Origin: Hemerocallis citrina
Taxonomy: Eukaryota; Streptophyta; Magnoliopsida; Asparagales; Asphodelaceae
DNA length: 64,000 nucleotides
NCBI GenBank assembly: GCA_017893485.1
Contig: CM030362.1
Coordinates: forward strand, 187,443,502-187,507,501
Reading direction: 5' to 3'
Below, in pieces: positions 8,673 to 20,034 of this stretch. Under the pieces are notes generated by a model. That model was given only the letters and a program-made list of their open reading frames with translations. It was not told the origin of the DNA and made no database searches. Made by a program: the position numbers and the translations under genes. Numbering within the stretch: position 1 is the stretch's first letter; each line of letters begins with the position of its first letter.

Positions 8673-10940
8673 CTATACATCTCGGTTTCCCTCCTCGACG
8701 CCGATCGGGCTCACAGAACGATCATCGGCCGGGTGGTCCACGAGCCCCTCTACGGCAGGGATCTTCGGAGTCCCGTCAAGCTCCATGTCATACTCGAAGT
8801 TCGACAGATCGAGGGTCGGATAGAAATGCCTCACGTGACTAAGCGCCTTCGCGTAGCACTCATCCTGGGCGGCTATCACCATCCGCTGGCCCGCATCCGT
8901 CAGCTCTTTCCTCTCCTTGGCAAACGCGGCCAGTAGCTCCCCCTTCTCCCTGGCAAACTTCCTCTTCAAAGAGGCCACCCCCTTCTCCCACTCGGTGTCC
9001 TTGGCCTCGAGCTCCAGCTTCATCTGCTGCTCCCTCTGATGCGAACCCTCGAGCTCGATCCGCATCTCCTTCATCTCTCGTCCGCTCTTGTCCGCCCGAG
9101 CACGCTCTTGTAACAGGGACGCTTCGTAGAGATTCTTTACATTAGCCCCCTGCATACAAGCCTGCGGCCGAAAGAAACGGATTAGAAGCAAACTCCTAAG
9201 GCAAGACCAAACGGAGAGGGGGAGGTCGACGAGCTTACCGACACGGTGGCCTGCGCCAGGCGCGTGAATGCCACCTCCACGGGCTCGTTCTCCATCATCT
9301 GGCGATCGCGAGGCGTTGCCAGCTTCTCCACCACCTCTACGGCCTGGGCTTCCTCGGTCAGACAGTCGCTCATCCGAACCGACCAGTCCGGCACCCGCCG
9401 CTGCCGCAACAACTCCACCACCGGGTCCTCCTCCTCGACCCCTACCAAGGGACCTTTCCCCTTGTCAGGATCGGACGCCCTCGCCGGGCCCTTACCCCTC
9501 AAAGAGGCACCCCCCTTGCCTGTCTCCAAACGAGTCCTCTTAGTCCTCGGCTCAAGCGGTACCTCCGAGATAACAAGGGGCAGCTCCCTCGGCCTCTTCA
9601 CCGCCTTCTTCTTCTCGGCATTTTCCTTCTTCATGACGAGCCGCCTTGCTTGGATTGATGCCTCATCCATATCTGCAGAAAAAGCCATTAAGGGCAATGA
9701 GCAAGAATGTACGAAAGGATCGAGGGAAACGAAACAACTACATACGGAGAACGGCGGGGCTCAGTCCAACGCTCGCCAGGCGAACCTCCGTCACCTTCGA
9801 CCAATTAATACTAGGGGACAAACGAAGACGCTCGACAAACCCCCACTCCTCGACCGTCAGATCCCCCTGCCCCGGCGTAGGATAACTCGGCTTGGAGTAA
9901 TTCCATCGAGTCGGAATGTCCCAGGGCCATTCACTCCGGATCACCAGATACTTTTTCCTCCAGTCCTTAATAGAGTCAGGATGGCTATGAACAACCTTCC
10001 TCCTGCTTCGGGGGGAGATATAGTAAACCCCCTCGGCTGCCGAACAAAACATCAGCATCGCTCGGAACACGTTCAAGCGCAAGGGTACCCGTTGTTCCTC
10101 GCACCTCAGTACAAAGCTGATTATCTGCTCCCAAGAGTTCGGCCCGTACTGCATCGGCGCCAAGGAGGCCCAGTTCAACACTTCCCGAACAAACGGATGG
10201 ACCGGCAGCCTCAGTCCAGAAATAAACGCATCCACGGGGAAGACACAATACCAAGCAGACAGGGGATCGGTTGGGCGAAGAGTAGAGCTCGGCAGCATCA
10301 ATTCGTAACCAGGACCTATGTGGTACGCCAACTGCAAGACTTCCAAATCCCCGCCGTCCAAGGCGGTCAGAATCGCGTCCATCAACACTCTCGGCCGACT
10401 CGGCGAAGAGGCCTGCACACCAAAGAGCTCCTGGTCGGACAGGTCGTCCGGATATTGACGGAAATGCTTCGGTTGCGCGGGCGAACCAGTCCCCTGGCTC
10501 GAGCCACCGGTCCCCAACCCTACCTTCCTCGGAGCCTTCTTCCTCTTCTCGGATCGCTCCGACGAGGGAGTGAATAAGGGCCCCCGACCAGTCAGCATGG
10601 AACTCGGGCCTGCCCCCGGAACCGTGGATCTCCTTACAATGCCGCCCTCGCCTCTCTCACCCTCGGTAGCCGGCTCCAAAACACGGACGTCGTCCGAACC
10701 GTCAGTCGCTTCCTCCGACTCACTGCTCTCCACCACGAAGGAACGACGGGAGCGCGACCGCCTCGCACCATATGCCACCTCCTCAACCACCGGTTCCTCC
10801 CCCGAAACCGTGTCAGAAGACTCGTCAACGTACACTGACTCCTCCTCGAGTACGGGCTCCTCCCAGGACGTCGAGTCAGAGATAGGCTCCACCTCCCCCC
10901 GAGACGTCGATGCTGATGAGCCGGACTGAGCCCTGTCCAT
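8673..10940 (-). CDS. antisense three-exon gene of Tat element, about 705 codons (Transposase_28-like plus coiled coil)
   Basis: Exon 1 is 10940-9746, exon 2 is 9672-9239 and exon 3 is 9161-8673. Intron 1 (9745-9673, 73 bp) has CTCC|GTATGT and TTTTCTGCAG|AT. Intron 2 (9238-9162, 77 bp) has TCG|GTAAGC and CTTTCGGCCGCAG|G. Both joins keep the frame, and the summed exons are 2118 bp, or 706 codons with the stop. The N-terminal ~170 residues are acidic and Ser-rich. Then comes DAFISGLRLPVHPFVREVLNW with LAPMQYGPNSWEQIISFVLR, which matches my memory of the Pfam 'putative gypsy type transposon' (Transposase_28) family. Exon 2 is basic; exon 3 is a coiled coil, e.g. KMKLELEAKDTEWEKGVASL-like heptads. 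Antisense ORFs are known in Tat elements, but their function is unknown. It has its own TATA box at 11091-11100. All exons are open. Confidence 0.82.
9162..9238 (-). other. intron 2 of antisense gene (77 bp)
   Basis: GTAAGC donor and TTTCTTTCGGCCGCAG acceptor; the phase 0 join links ATVS to ACMQGANVKN. Confidence 0.75.
9673..9745 (-). other. intron 1 of antisense gene (73 bp)
   Basis: GTATGT donor and TTTTTCTGCAG acceptor on the minus strand. It contains an in-frame TAG right after the donor, so splicing is needed to continue the protein. Confidence 0.75.
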
Positions 10941-11090
10941 CTATGCCTAGGCCAAGTAGACTTGCTAACTCACCTGGGGTCACTCCGGAAGGGCAAGTCT
11001 GGTACAGCAAGACGCGAAGATGAGCGCTGAAGTGTTGAAAAATTTTATTTTGAAAGAGAAGGGAGTGAACAAATAGGGGAGAGGGGAGAC

Positions 11091-11100
11091 TATTTATAGG
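11091..11100 (-). promoter_or_regulatory. TATA box of the antisense gene
   Basis: The minus strand reads CCTATAAATA, about 150 bp upstream of the antisense ATG at 10940. A C/T-rich stretch follows at the distance expected for an initiator. There is no plus-strand gene here that would explain it. Confidence 0.65.
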
Positions 11101-12172
11101 AGATAGAAGCGACTCCTCGATTCCCGCGAATACTGTTCACCTATCCAACATGCAACTGCCGCCTAAGAATTCGCGCCACATCCTCAAAACGTGCGACGCT
11201 GACATCATCCATTAACAGGCGGGCAGCCAGTCAAGGAGGCCAGCGTGGAAGAAGTATTCGGAAGAGGAAACATTTTGATTTTTAAGATTTAAGGCGCCGT
11301 CCTCAGACAGACGCCCCGGGCTCCGAGACTGGGTCGGTCCCCCTTTCACCCGCGAGCAGCTCGGGGCTTACAGCGTCATCGGCCGAAGACCCGAACTGTT
11401 CCCGGGTGAGACAGAAACCGCCTCAACCTGGAGCCCTATTGGGACACAGAATAGTCAGCCTCCGATCGGAGAACTACTCATCTACCCGGGGCCCAAAGCT
11501 TCAAGACGCCCCCCTTAGAAAGCACACCGGTCAAAAGCAGATCAACACCCGAAGGCCAAAAGAAGTGCTCCATTCCGAGCCAGTTGATGCAACTGCAAAG
11601 GCCCAGCCTACTACAGCAACGAACCCTCGCAGTTGCAAACAACCGGCCCGGAACGCCCTTCATCCCTCTCGGAAGGATAGAACCTCCGCTATTGCAGACG
11701 GCTCACCCTTCGACGTTCGGTCGTTATCCCTCTCGCCCGGACCCCCCCTGGATCTGACCGCCGCATCAGGGCCATCAGATCCAAGAGAAGATCGGGCGAC
11801 AAAGAAACCACCTCTCCGACAAAACCGGGGGCAAGAATTTGCAAAAAGCAGGCGTCCGCCGAAGCAGACACCTTTATGGGCCAAACAGACCACCTTTGCC
11901 TGGATTTGAACCACAACGAGAAAGGGGGAGGTGGGTACTTATAAGCCCCCCCCAGGGGCCAGCCATTATGATGTGGGGAAAACCAAACGGCGGAAGACCA
12001 TGCGCCATACCGTTATTTAGCGGCGCCATTAACGCACCTAGGAAATGGGAATCTTGCACAGGTCCCAAGGCGCCCCCAAAATGCTTCGCGAAAACAACGG
12101 ACCACACTACTCAGAACAACCCCAAGGCACAACGGTTCGCCCCATAAACGGCCCGTAACTCCCCCTCACCAG
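11101..12172. other. non-coding part of Tat element upstream of antisense promoter
   Basis: GC-rich and without recognisable domains. Short open frames such as 11406-11909 look accidental, since both strands are equally open. It probably holds upstream control sequence of the antisense gene. Confidence 0.5.
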
Positions 12173-13052
12173 CTCGAGGTCCGGTCTAGCACCAGGGTAC
12201 TATTCTCAGGAAGAAACAACGGCTCGCCTTCACCCTCACCGACCCGTAATCCCTCGCCAGCTCGAGGTCGGGTCTGGCACCTGGGTACTCTTCTTCGGGA
12301 GATCCACCGGCTGGCCATCACCCTTACCAGCCCATAATTCCCCCTCGTCTCGAGGTTCGGTTTGGCACCGGGGTACTCTTCTCAGGAAGAAACAACGGCT
12401 CGCCTTCACCCTCACCGACCCGTAATCCCTCGCCAGCTCGAGGTCGGGTCTGGCACCTGGGTACTCTTCTTCGGAAGATCCACCGGTTGGCCATCACCCT
12501 TACCAGCCCATAATTCCCCCTCGTCTCGAGGTTCGGTTTGGCACCAGGGTACTCTTCTCAGGAAGAAACAACGGCTCGCCTTCACCCTCACCAACCCGTA
12601 ATCCCTCGCCAGCTCGAGGTCAGGTCTGGCACCTGGGTACTCTTCTTCGGAAGATCCACCGGCCGGCCATCACCCTTACCAGCCCATAATTCCCCCTCAT
12701 CTCGAGGTTCGGTCTGGCACCGGGGTACTCTTCTCAGGAAGAAACAACGGCTCGCCTTCACCCTCACCGACCCGTAATTCCTCGCCAGCTCGAGGTCCGG
12801 TCCGGCACCTGGGTACTCTTCTTCGGAAGATCCACCGGCTGGTCATCACCCTTACCAACCCGTAATTCCCCCTCATCACGAGGTTCGGTCTGGCACCGGG
12901 GTACTCTTCTCAGGAAGAAACAACGGCCCGCCTTCACCCTTACCAGCCCGTAATCCCTCGCCAGCTCGAGGTCCTGTCTGGCACCCGGGTACCCTTCTCA
13001 GGAAGGCTCAATGACTTACCATCCCATTTCTACAACCAGGAGCACTCCTCCA
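12173..13052 (+). repeat. tandem array of ten 88-bp units arranged as alternating A/B (176-bp higher-order unit)
   Basis: Units starting near CTCGAGGT lie at 12173, 12261, 12349, 12437, 12525, 12613, 12701, 12789, 12877 and 12965, exactly 88 bp apart with no indels. Odd and even units differ consistently: one type has TTCTCAGGAAGAAACAACGG, the other TTCTTCGGAAGATCCACCGG. The last unit is diverged. It lies between the antisense promoter region and the PPT. Confidence 0.93.
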
Positions 13053-13075
13053 CGGCTAGCTCCCGCACCCCCTGC

Positions 13076-13091
13076 AGGAGTGGGGGGCTTG
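13076..13091 (+). promoter_or_regulatory. polypurine tract of Tat element
   Basis: AGGAGTGGGGGGCTTG lies directly before the 3' LTR, where plus-strand DNA synthesis would start. The same string, reversed, marks the decayed Tat element at 35019-35040. Confidence 0.8.
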
Positions 13092-13883
13092 TGTGACAGT
13101 GTAAAAATGACCTGAGGCCCAACCAGGGCCCAATACAATTCCTACTCAGAAAAGCAAAAATTACAACCTGGTTCGACTCCGGACCACTTCAGGGTCGGCG
13201 CCGAACCTCGTGTTTCCCCTCACAGTGCCGGCCTCCTCGGGCTGACGAGCCTCGGTACCCCCCGGAGTCCGATCCGGAGCAGTCCCTCAGGCCGTCCCCC
13301 CTCTCTGGCGGGGCAGAAGGATGACCTGGCGCAGCCTAGGCCCTCCGATTCCCCCAGAGGCACAGAGGACTCACGATGGGCCACGTCAGCTCCAAATACC
13401 GCCAAGGGTTTCGCCACGTCAGCCCTATACCACTCCTGGTATCACCACAACCGCCCTAAACCCCCTGGGCCTTCTGCCACGTCAGGCCCATGGGCTTTCG
13501 GATCCAAACCCGGCCCCCAAGCGGAACCAAACCCGGTTGGGATTCTCTATAAATACTAGACCCTCACCCACCTTTTGAAGGTAATCAATCTTTTGCCACT
13601 TAAATATACCTAGTTATTGCTACTCTCTCACAGAGACTGACTAGAGCGTCGGAGGGTCCGCCACCGGGACAAACCCCGGTGTTTCAGGACCGTTTGCAGG
13701 TACACAAGACCTCGGATCCGACCCCTCCGATCCGAGCCCAACCTTCAACGTCTTTCCGAGCTCATCGTAGGCCCCAGAAGGTCAACCGAAGGTCGGCAGA
13801 CGAGCGGCAATCTCCTTCAATACAAATTGAGTTCGAACTCACACCTGGTGCTTCCACACGTGCCTCAGAAATAAACAGCATCA
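13092..13883 (+). repeat. 3' LTR of young Tat element (792 bp)
   Basis: It equals the 5' LTR except for C at 13352. It is followed by the TSD ctaac and then by the continuation of element A's LTR. Confidence 0.97.
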
Positions 13884-13888
13884 CTAAC

Positions 13889-15404
13889 AAATAGCATGGA
13901 ATAATGCATCAACAGTAATAACTAGTATGAATCAGTAAAACAAGGTCAACTAGTATGGTATACTAACAGTACAAATGAATGTGTCCAGTATAGTGTCATA
14001 TGGCAACTAACAGTGTCCAGTAACAGTAAACTCAGTATATCAGTGTAATAGTCCAACAGTATCAGTCGAACAGTATCAGTTCTTATGTTCTTACAGTCTT
14101 GTGTGTATTACTAGCTAGGTAATACTTCATGCATCCCGGTTTTTACTACATGGTTGTTACAACAAACAGTTTCGGTTTTAGATTTCATAGTGGACCATAA
14201 TGGGGCAGTGTACTCAGATATTAGTAACAGTAGCAGTAGCAGTAAAAGTAACAGTAACAATAGCAGTACAAGTAACAGTAATAGTAATAGTAGCAGTATG
14301 GAACACTAGTTCTCTTCCAAGTACACGTTTCCATATTTTTCACTACTAGATCTTCCCTTAAGAAATCCCGGCTTGATCACTTTTATTATACTTATCAAAC
14401 ATGCATGATGGTACAGGACATAGTGTCAAACTAACATGGTATAAACATTATTAGGTTCAGGGAAATAAATAAACATGCATTGGTGATATACAGTCGCATA
14501 AACGAACAAAACAGTGTATGTTCATATTCAAGACAACATAATAGTACTGTACTAAAACAGCGATTTCCGTTACAACATAAATATAAATCTGAATCCATCG
14601 GAGAATCTGGAAAATAGACTTCCACACGAATCCAGCGATTATATATAAGCAATATAGTAATTCACAAAGTCATAACTCAAAACTGATTTGAATCCAGAAA
14701 ATACGTTCACCAGAAATCAGTAAATCGAATTCAAGGTCAGAAAAACAGCATTAAAACTTCTCAAATAAATCCAGGAAAAATCTGGGGTAATCCCCTATAC
14801 GTCTAGTATAGGAATATAGAGTTTCATAATATTCCAGTAAAATTAGTTCAGTCAACAAAAATCAGCAAAAAACGATAATTTGGCATATCTGGAATTCCCA
14901 ACACTGCTGTACGAAAACTGTAATATCTCGCAAACCGTTAAACGAAATCCAGATCCGTCAAAAGGAGATGAAAATAGACAAAACAAGTTAACTTTCATAT
15001 TTCACAATTATTTTTCATACAGTAAAAGGTAATAGGGTGAAAATACGACTCTTTATAGAACAACGAGCAAAATACAACAAGTATAGATTTCATAAATAAG
15101 CACGAAACAGCATATAAAACTCATCAATAAAATCCACCAAAATTATGGGTAATCCCTAAATAGGTTTAGAAGTACTGTGCAAAGTTTCAGATCAAAATAA
15201 TATAGTTAGAACTAGTATCAAAATAGTTTAATCATCAAAATCATTAAGAAACGAAATCTGGAAATATAATACACCTCTGTAGTAAAATAACCATAACTCA
15301 CTCATACGAAAACAAAATCGGTCTTGGTCAGAGGGATTGAAAAGAAGACAAATTTCTCTACAATTCTTGTCAAATATAAAAATTAAGAATTCTGACCTTA
15401 ATAG
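13889..15404 (-). repeat. 5' LTR of element A, segment 2
   Basis: It continues the LTR interrupted at 4553. It is homologous to 45360-46850 of element S. It holds a degenerate short tandem field of AGTAAC/AGTAGC units around 14220-14300 and the shared block CACTACTAGATC near 14340. Confidence 0.85.
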
Positions 15405-18400
15405 TGTAACGCCCCGAATCCCAAATACAGCTGAATTCGAGATGTTCTACAGGATCTTTCCACTTCATTTTGTACAATTTTACAAGAAAATTTGAACTTT
15501 TCACTTTACATCAGAGTTTACATAAAAACATTACACTTTACATTGCACAGCGGAAGTAAATTTACAACATTGAAATAAATGTACAACAACATTGAATAAT
15601 CTTTAAGCATCTGTTCCTCTTTAATCTTTATCATGTCACTTACCTGCATATAAGACTGTGGGTACTTCAGTTTATTCAACCGACGAACATTATACACGGC
15701 CATACTCTCTCTCTATGCCGGAAATAGTATAACTTATTTTTCATATTTAACAAACACAAACTTGTCACATGTCAAACTAAAGGGACTATCCTATGGATGT
15801 CGTGTTGTGATTGTGTACTTAGTCCTTAATACAGTTATTTATATTACATGACACTAATGCACACTTGTTCGGATTCTATGCATCCCATACTACATAGGTC
15901 CGAGGGCAAGCCCTTAATCGTTCTTCATCTTTGTAGGGTTCAATCCCTCGTTATGACTTAATCTACTACTGTAACTACGGTAAGTATCCTAGATGTTATC
16001 TGACCTACGAACTCATGTCTAGGCACCCTGGAGGGAATCCCAACGCACTGACACATGACTCATCATGCAGGCATCCTGTAGAAATTCAGCTCCTAGCATA
16101 GACATGACACCACCCGTAGTCTTCAAACATCCCACGAACGTCGCCACCGGGACGGTACTCTGGAGCAGTATCCTCGCCCTGACTCATTATGGGACATCCT
16201 GGGATACGCTCTCGCCGCGGATCCAATGGCCCTCATACTAAGTGCTTTCCTCTTACTTTCATCACGTCTTCACTATGTAACTAATCCTTAATTCTAATGA
16301 AATAGAATCATGATCACAATCAAAGCACTAGAGTTAGCCTCTCCACTAAACCGGACTTATTCATTCATTCAACATGACCAACCTTGGCCTTTTATTTCAA
16401 ATTTCATTTCATTTCATTCCAAATGCCGGGGGAGACTTAGCTACTCTTTTGTTTCAATTCCCGTTAGTGTTTCCAACTCATAAGTTCACATGTTGAGTTG
16501 TCATACTCAAAAATATTTCTTTTCCAATCATGATTTCTAAATCGTTCAATAGTCCATAAATATACATGAAATTCAACTATTCATCATGTAACTCATGAAA
16601 TGTTATTTTCACATAAAAACCCTCATCACTAATTATTCAATCAAATGTGGACATTTACACTTCATAATTTCCACACTATTCTCAAATGAGAATAATTTAC
16701 ATCACATCAAAAAATAATTTCTTTCTTTGCCATATTAATTTTCTAATCCTTCATTTCAAGTTCTTTTTACAAGATATAATTTTCACAAAAACATAGATGT
16801 AGAATCATAGTTCTATTTGCACATTTATTCTCAAATCATATTTTATTCTATGTAAAATAATTCTCAAATTATTTTTCATAAGCTCCACATATTTTTAAGA
16901 TAATAAATATATTTTTTCCATATTTTTTGACCATTAAAAACCCCCCAAAAAAATTTGTTTTTTCCACACATAAACAACAGCCGAAAGCCAGGGACGAACC
17001 AGCGACCACAGGGAAGCCAACCGAAGGCACAAACCAATAGGCCGAGTGCCCTTTGCGTTAGAAGTAGGCGCTGAGAGCATTAAATGCTCTGAGCCACTGT
17101 CTATATATTTTTTTTGAATGAAACAAAAGTATGGCAGCTCGGGGATTCGAACCAGTAACCTCAGACCCGTGAGCCTATACTGTAGCGATTAGAGCCGTCC
17201 TGACCACTTGAGCTACGCGCTCAGGTTGTCAAAGTTACAACTCGAAATTTATTTAGATCAATTCTCTCTGCTATTAAAACATTTCGATGTTCAACTAGTC
17301 TTCATTTCACTTTGCCTTTATAAAAATTACTAAAAAATTCCAGATTGATTCTTCCTCACATAATTTACATACCAGTATGTAGAAAATAATTTTTTCAACA
17401 ATTAAAACATATTTTTCATACAATTAAATTCGAATTCTTCATTATAACTACCACATTTCTTCTTTTCGACATTTCTTAACAATTAACATCTCAAATCCCT
17501 TTACTAGCAATTCTTCACATTAATTCTCTATTTTTAATCTTTTACCAAACATACAAATCTATATTTTAATTCGTTTATTTCAATATAACACAAAGATTCA
17601 TTTAAACACATAAAGTAGCATGGTTAATCTACTAACTTTTGTGTACATAATTTGTGATGTAGATAATGAAACTTTCTTCAATAATTTATGGCTACAATCA
17701 ATTCACACATAATTTTGCCTTTACTAATTGAACCACATACAATTGCACATCCATATATCAATCAATCAATAAGTCAAATTTTCAATTAAATGCGCACTCT
17801 TATTAATCATTTTCATGCATCATTCTTCTAATTAAATCTAGCATGCATTCCTATTTAGAAATAGGGAAAATTTACCCACCTTATTGAAGAAAAGTACAAT
17901 TAGCAACCTCCTAGACGAATGTCCTTGCAAACGAATGCTCCTCCGCGCGCACAAGCCAACTCGAGCACTCCACAATGCCCAAACCGAAAGCACTCCTCCT
18001 AGATGAAACCGGCCTCTCCTCCTTCTTGATGCAAGCAAAAATCCCACACAATCACTCAATCTTTTACTCTCTTACTAACTACTAGATACTTGTATTTTAA
18101 CTATAGGTTTGGAAGAAATGATTTGCACAAGAATACTAGCCAAAAGGGGGGGTATTTATACTAAAAAAATAGGAGAATGGATGGCTAGGATTGAAGTAGG
18201 AGTTAGGAACAAATGGCTTAGATCTAAGGAGGAGTTACACTAAAACCCATGATCAAGTAACCACTCCACCATGATCCCACTCAAAATTTTCCCATTCCCT
18301 CCAAAATGCAATCTGGCCATGCAAGTGTGCTTGTGCACGTGTACGTGCCACGCACGTGCATGCAACTTGGTCTCTATAAAAATTTGTACATTAAATTTTG

Positions 18401-18718
18401 TATAAAAAATAATCTTTAAATTGTGTTCTACATGACAAGTTGTATTTAAAAATAAAATAGCTCATGGGCTTTAGTTTTTGGGCCAAAATAATAATTATAA
18501 AAATAATAATTGAATTGAATTTTTTGGGCTTTAAGAAAAAGGCTTTTTGTCTAATTGAAAGAAGGTTTTGTATAAAATAATTAAAAGCACATATTTAAAT
18601 ATCTATACTCATCAGAATGAAAATAATTATAAGATTTAATTCAACCAAAAATATTGCACGTGCACACTACGTGCAAAATAAAATAATTTTTCATTAAATG
18701 AAAAATCGGGGCATTACA
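15405..18718 (-). mobile_element. solo LTR C (family 2), 3.3 kb
   Basis: It begins TGTAACGCCCCGAATCCC and ends CGGGGCATTACA, flanked by aatag at 15400-15404 and 18719-18723. There is no internal domain, so two LTRs have recombined. A minus-strand TATA box (TATAAATACC, 18151-18160) and similarity to solo LTR B set the orientation. It carries two tRNA-like modules (16975-17085 and 17143-17225). Confidence 0.92.
17143..17225 (-). other. tRNA-like module in LTR C
   Basis: The minus strand has an A-box-like TAGCTCAAGTGG followed about 50 bases later by a perfect B-box-like GGTTCGAATCC. Acceptor and T stems do not pair well and there is no clear anticodon arm, so it is not a normal tRNA gene. A second, weaker one with GGTTCG lies at 16975-17085. 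Confidence 0.5.
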
Positions 18719-18723
18719 AATAG

Positions 18724-20034
18724 GGTCTACAATACAAATCAAAACTGACCATTGACAAAATATAGATTTTCTCTTAAAAACAAAATCAACACAAATCATA
18801 CGAAACTTGTTCCAATCACAATCAAACATGTTATAGAGTCTACCAAGTATCCAAACATCATGAAATAGAGTATATAACATATTCACAACCATCATATCAC
18901 ATAGATCTCGTCAACCACATAATTCCCTTAATTATCTCACATATATGAATAGATCAAGAACGGTCAACCCTAGTTGTTTTCATGTCAATTTTGTGTCGAG
19001 AGGCAACTATGGTCAAATAGCATTATAGAGACAAAACCTATCAAAATAACATACACACAAGTTGTCTCTAGAACCCAACTACACTATAAGCAGTATTTTT
19101 GACTTGTATCATACAAACGGAATTGGAGTACAAGTTACTTGCCGTAACCGAAGACGACAACGATGAAATCCAAGAATATCGGGAGCAGATCCCGACAACG
19201 AACAAAACCCACGAACGAAAATCCAATACATGTGCAAAAACTCCAACACGTGCAAGCTCAACAAAGCGAGAGAGAGAGAGACCAACAGGGGGATCGGGCA
19301 TCGGCAGGCTTGCGGCTAGTCGGCACTCCGGCGGGTGCTGACGGCGGACGAAGGTAAGGGAGACAGTGAAGCGGAGTTGAGTTCTCGGGGTGATTGGGAG
19401 GTGGCTTGGGTGCTTGGTCTGTCGGGTGCAGCCATAGGGGAAGTCGGCTAAGCGGCGTCGGGGGTGAGGTAGGTCGGGATTTGGCTGGTGGGGTGTCGGG
19501 GTGGCTGTGCGGTGCAAGGGAGAAAGGAGGGAGGCCGGGAGGGATGTAGTATTAGGGTTAGGATTTTGGTGTGGGAGAGCGGTATATATATAGGATTGTT
19601 TTAGATTTAGAAATATGTGTTGGGTATTGGGTTGTGGATAGTTTAGGAGTAGTAATAGGATTAGACTAATAGGTTTTGATTAGGATCAAATTGTATAGGA
19701 TTTCAAATAGGATTGTAGGTTTAATTTGGCCTTGGTAATCAATTAGGGATCAAAATAATAGGATTGGAAATAGGATGAACAACCAAATCACCATGAGCAC
19801 CCAAGAACAAAAGTAAAGAGAACAAAACCCAAATGAAGAGCAAAAATCACAACAATGATCAAGAACAAATTAAGGAACAAAATTTAAATCACAAAAGATC
19901 AAGATTGAGCCAAAAATAAATATATATTGAAAACGACTCCAATATACAGTCCAGAAAAAATACAAGGGAGTACAAATACTCAAGAAAGAAGAAAAATACT
20001 CCAAAAATACGAAAACCGAAAAACAGGGGTTACA
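18724..20034 (-). repeat. 5' LTR of element A, segment 3 (U3 and putative first exon)
   Basis: It contains, in minus-strand order, the LTR start at 20034, a TATATATA box at 19583-19592, a GC-rich island (about 19550-19145) and the donor-like ACG|GCAAGT at 19143. It is homologous to 46850-48485 of element S. Confidence 0.85.
19135..19150 (-). promoter_or_regulatory. candidate GC-type 5' splice site, LTR A
   Basis: Minus strand GTTACG|GCAAGTAAC, at the end of the GC-rich island. It is aligned with AG|GCAAGT in the other LTRs. Confidence 0.5.

Larger units (their letters stand above)
4554..13883 (+). mobile_element. young non-autonomous Tat-lineage Ty3/gypsy element, 9.3 kb
   Basis: Two 792-bp LTRs (4554-5345 and 13092-13883) begin TGTGACAG and end CAGCATCA. 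They are flanked by the 5-bp duplication ctaac (4549-4553 and 13884-13888). The LTRs differ at one visible base (T at 4814, C at 13352). The interior holds a PBS, gag, a Tat-type protease, an antisense multi-exon gene, an 88-bp tandem array and a PPT. No RT, RNase H or integrase is present between 7603 and 13091, so it must rely on enzymes from another element. It sits inside the LTR of element A. Lineage is inferred from gag and protease similarity to Retand/Ogre-type elements and from the presence of an antisense ORF, which is known in the Tat lineage. Confidence 0.95.
1..20034 (-). mobile_element. Tekay-like Ty3/gypsy element A (3' part outside window), with nested insertions
   Basis: Reading on the minus strand from 20034 there is a long 5' LTR, a PBS for initiator tRNA-Met at 4046-4057, a leader, gag, protease, reverse transcriptase, RNase H and the start of integrase, which runs off the left edge. 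The gag resembles Tekay/Del gags, and the LTR is long (about 3.3 kb after removing nested insertions), which fits that lineage; the diagnostic chromodomain would lie outside the window. The LTR is split by a Tat element (4554-13883) and a solo LTR (15405-18718). It ends at 20034 with ttaca, followed by sequence that continues the left LTR of element E2, so A inserted into E2; the likely TSD is actgg at 20035-20039, whose partner is off-window. Coding parts carry several stops and frameshifts, so this copy is dead. Confidence 0.9.

Noticed and set aside
9246..10577. 443-codon plus-strand open frame
   Set aside because: It is the complement of exons 1 and 2 of the antisense gene. The minus strand has the conserved domain and splice sites, and this frame has no recognisable block.
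10941..10980. 5' UTR intron of the antisense gene
   Set aside because: A perfect donor-like CAG|GTGAGT exists at 10974/10973, but the only acceptor before the ATG would give an intron of about 33 nt, too short for plants.
12362..12777. repeated 79-codon open frames
   Set aside because: They are products of the 176-bp higher-order repeat and have no separate support.
12173..13052. CRISPR-like array
   Set aside because: Units are contiguous 88-bp repeats without spacers, in a plant retroelement.
17143..17225. functional tRNA gene
   Set aside because: A- and B-box-like motifs are present, but acceptor and T stems do not pair and no anticodon arm is visible.
15405..18718. complete LTR element
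   Set aside because: No PBS, PPT or internal region; a single LTR with a perfect TSD, so a solo LTR.
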